Shown here in pieces: positions 62,243-64,000 of a DNA stretch of 64,000 nt. The stretch is taken from contig NZ_CP141184.1 of the NCBI RefSeq assembly GCF_035609205.1, positions 3,872,501-3,936,500 on the forward strand, read 5' to 3'. A program made the position numbers and the translations under genes. Position 1 is the stretch's first letter; each line of letters starts with the position of its first letter. The stretch is from Hymenobacter sp. GOD-10R. Lineage in GTDB: Bacteria > Bacteroidota > Bacteroidia > Cytophagales > Hymenobacteraceae. Below the pieces are notes generated by a model. It was given only the letters and a program-made list of their open reading frames with translations. It was not told the origin of the DNA and made no database searches.

Positions 62243-62323
62243 ATGAACGGGGAGATTGCAGCGCCTAATTAAAGAAAGGCTAACTTAATCTTGGCGGAAT
62301 GAGTGAGCCAATAGTCAGACTGG

Positions 62324-62331
62324 CAAAGGTA
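62324..62331 (-). promoter_or_regulatory. Bacteroidota promoter core TACCTTTG (chemosensory operon)
   Basis: Exact TAnnTTTG match on the minus strand, 81 bases before the receptor start at 62242. It probably drives the six-gene operon. Confidence 0.55.
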
Positions 62332-62615
62332 ATAACTACGCCACTGTCTTCCCACTAGAATCGGGGCTTCCGTGCAGGATTTTACGAAGTAATACTTCTC
62401 CAAAAGCGAGGTTTGTGAACCTCTCAGCCCAAGCACCGTGTTAAAACAAAACGAGATAAGGTGCTCGCCACGAATGCGACCGGCTAGGTTATTGCTTGTG
62501 TATTCGTAGAGCTACACCGGATTATTCCAGCATCTTTGCGGCAAAATTCAACTTTTGTTTTTCATCTGCCGTTCTCTATTCACAACCGCATTCCCTCCTG
62601 CACTAGTACCCTTTT
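62332..62615. other. Intergenic region upstream of topA
   Basis: Together with 62243-62331 this forms a 373-base gap between the divergent receptor gene and topA. Near-matches to the promoter core for topA are CATCTTTG (about 62530) and AACTTTTG (about 62550). No gene, RNA or repeat was seen. Confidence 0.4.
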
Positions 62616-64000
62616 ATGGTTAAGAATTTAGTCATTGTGGAGTCACCTGCCAAAGCCAAGACCATTGAAGGTTACTTGGGCAAGGACTTCGTAGTCAAAT
62701 CCAGCTTCGGCCATGTTCGTGATTTGCCGAAGGATAATAACGCCATTGATATCGCCAATGGGTTTAAGCCAACCTATGTTGTTTCGCCCGATAAACGTGA
62801 AATTATTGCGCAACTCAAGAAGCTAGCAAAGGAAGCCGAAACCGTATGGTTAGCCAGTGACGATGATCGCGAAGGAGAGGCCATCAGCTGGCATTTGGCT
62901 GAAACCCTGAACCTGAACGATGCGAAGACGCGCCGTATTGTGTTCCGAGAAATTACGAAGAACGCCATCCTCAATGCTATCGACTCACCTCGTGCGATTA
63001 ACCTGAACTTGGTAAACGCCCAGCAGGCCCGCCGTGTACTCGACCGCTTGGTTGGTTTTGAGCTTTCGCCAGTGCTCTGGAAGAAGGTAAAGACTGGCCT
63101 CTCTGCTGGCCGGGTGCAATCGGTTGCAGTGCGACTAGTAGTAGAGCGTGAACGGGAAATCAGTCACTTTAAAACCTCTTCCGCTTACCGCATCACGGCG
63201 CGCTTTGATGCGGGTCGTGGCGCCGTACTAGAAGCCGAGCTACCAACTCGTTTTAAGGAACAAGCTGAAGCGCAAGAGTTCCTGACTCGTTGCATTGGTG
63301 CCACTTATAGCATCGATAACCTAGAGAAGAAACCAGGAAAACGTTCGCCTGCTCCTCCTTTTACGACATCTACTCTTCAGCAGGAAGCTTCACGCAAGCT
63401 AGGTTTTTCGGTAGCGCAGACTATGAGTGTAGCGCAGAAACTGTACGAAGCTGGTAAGATCAGCTACATGCGTACAGACTCCGTAAACCTGTCGCAAGAT
63501 GCGCTGGTTGCAGCTCAAGCAGAAATCGAGCGGGCTTACGGGGCGGAGTATGCGCATACCCGGCAGTTCAAGACCAAATCGGCTTCGGCGCAGGAAGCAC
63601 ACGAAGCCATTCGTCCTACCGATTTTTCCCTCACAAAGGCAGGTTCTGATTCTGCGGAACAGCGGTTGTACGACCTTATCCGCAAGAGAGCTATGGCTTC
63701 TCAGATGGCCGATGCTGTAGTGGAACGTACAGTAGCCACCATTGGCATCAGCACCCAACCAGGCGTAGCACTGACGGCTACGGGCGAAGTCATCACGTTT
63801 GAAGGCTTCTTGAAGGCTTATAGCGAGTCAAAAGATGACGAGGATACGGATACTGAATCGTCGTTTTCGCGTGGCTTACCACCTTTGACTACGGGCCAAG
63901 AACTGCCTTTGCAGCTGTTGCGTGCCACAGAGCGTTACGCACAGCCCCCTGCACGTTACACGGAAGCCTCGTTAGTGAAGAAATTGGAGGAAATGGGTAT
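62616..64000 (+). CDS. topA: DNA topoisomerase I, N-terminal part (cut by right edge)
   Basis: About 461 residues are visible and the frame is open to the window end. It starts MVKNLVIVESPAKAKTIEGY, the Toprim domain of type IA topoisomerases, with the acidic triad in ASDDDREGEAISWHL. The active-site Tyr lies in KISYMRTDSVNLS. RRVLDRLVGFELSPVLWKKV and TGLSAGRVQSVAVRL are further family signatures. The enzyme relaxes negative supercoils. The zinc-finger or C-terminal region lies outside the window. Near-match promoter cores are seen 55-80 bases upstream. Confidence 0.96.
   Translation, partial: MVKNLVIVESPAKAKTIEGYLGKDFVVKSSFGHVRDLPKDNNAIDIANGFKPTYVVSPDKREIIAQLKKLAKEAETVWLASDDDREGEAISWHLAETLNLNDAKTRRIVFREITKNAILNAIDSPRAINLNLVNAQQARRVLDRLVGFELSPVLWKKVKTGLSAGRVQSVAVRLVVEREREISHFKTSSAYRITARFDAGRGAVLEAELPTRFKEQAEAQEFLTRCIGATYSIDNLEKKPGKRSPAPPFTTSTLQQEASRKLGFSVAQTMSVAQKLYEAGKISYMRTDSVNLSQDALVAAQAEIERAYGAEYAHTRQFKTKSASAQEAHEAIRPTDFSLTKAGSDSAEQRLYDLIRKRAMASQMADAVVERTVATIGISTQPGVALTATGEVITFEGFLKAYSESKDDEDTDTESSFSRGLPPLTTGQELPLQLLRATERYAQPPARYTEASLVKKLEEMG

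Noticed and set aside
1..64000. tRNA, rRNA and known riboswitch genes
   Set aside because: All gaps were read for cloverleaf, rRNA and common riboswitch patterns and none was convincing; short or divergent RNAs could be missed by eye.

Overview
The window looks like a chromosome segment of a Hymenobacter-like member of the Bacteroidota (order Cytophagales). The reasons are a GC-rich background, genes that mostly lack Shine-Dalgarno sites, repeated Bacteroidota-type promoter cores (TAnnTTTG) just upstream of genes, and lineage-typical genes (DUF4290, DUF3109, and a yceD-rpmF-plsX-fabH-efp-accB-accC block). No rRNA, tRNA, CRISPR array, prophage or insertion sequence was seen. The genus is an inference; the phylum is well supported. 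Two genes are cut by the window edges: an FG-GAP repeat protein on the left and topA on the right.

Layout. 1-5.2 kb: an FG-GAP repeat protein with an unknown partner, an amino acid permease, and small unknown genes, one of which ends in a natural His6 tail. 5.5-9.8 kb: a surface-polysaccharide block with a membrane glycosyltransferase, a Wzx-type flippase and a GT2 transferase. 9.9-13.9 kb: an alpha/beta hydrolase, an internally duplicated unknown protein, a LacI-type regulator and a Bcp peroxiredoxin. 14.0-17.1 kb: an arsenosugar-type cluster with a CMD-domain protein, radical SAM ArsS and a TIGR04282-type transferase, plus a lipoprotein. 17.3-19.4 kb: an H-NOX heme sensor and an ECF sigma/anti-sigma pair. 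19.8-31.7 kb: aldehyde dehydrogenase, YdcF, a thioredoxin-like protein, and many exported enzymes (DUF885 and M48 proteases, a GH2 glycosidase, a NUC1 nuclease lipoprotein, an M28 peptidase). 32.5-36.0 kb: a HIT domain fused to a NuiA-like nuclease inhibitor, then greA, a 2-hydroxyacid dehydrogenase and rsmA. 36.2-45 kb: pepA, pdxA, an orphan XRE regulator, then the lipid-synthesis block. 45-53.2 kb: DUF3109, GT4, a UvrD-type helicase, DUF4290, murA, a small membrane protein and a ureohydrolase. 53.3-62.2 kb: a six-gene chemotaxis-type operon on the minus strand. 62.6 kb to the end: topA.

How genes may work together. The chemosensory operon runs poly-HAMP receptor - cheW - cheY - cheB - cheA - cheC from one promoter. 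Its receptor is soluble and carries about twenty HAMP units, its CheB has a dead receiver domain, and no CheR or CheD is present locally. The HIT-NuiA fusion lies about 2.6 kb from a nuclease of the family that NuiA is known to inhibit, which suggests a nuclease/inhibitor pairing. MurA carries Asp in place of the fosfomycin-target Cys.

Other signals. The tetranucleotide CTAG, usually rare in bacteria, is abundant throughout, notably as CCTAGGT and as Leu-Gly or Leu-Ala codon pairs written CTA-Gnn. Two copies of a roughly 120-bp nested inverted repeat sit in intergenic gaps. Many gene ends carry long, near-perfect stem-loops, and two of these lie downstream of promoter-like motifs in the leaders of greA and efp, where they could act as attenuators.
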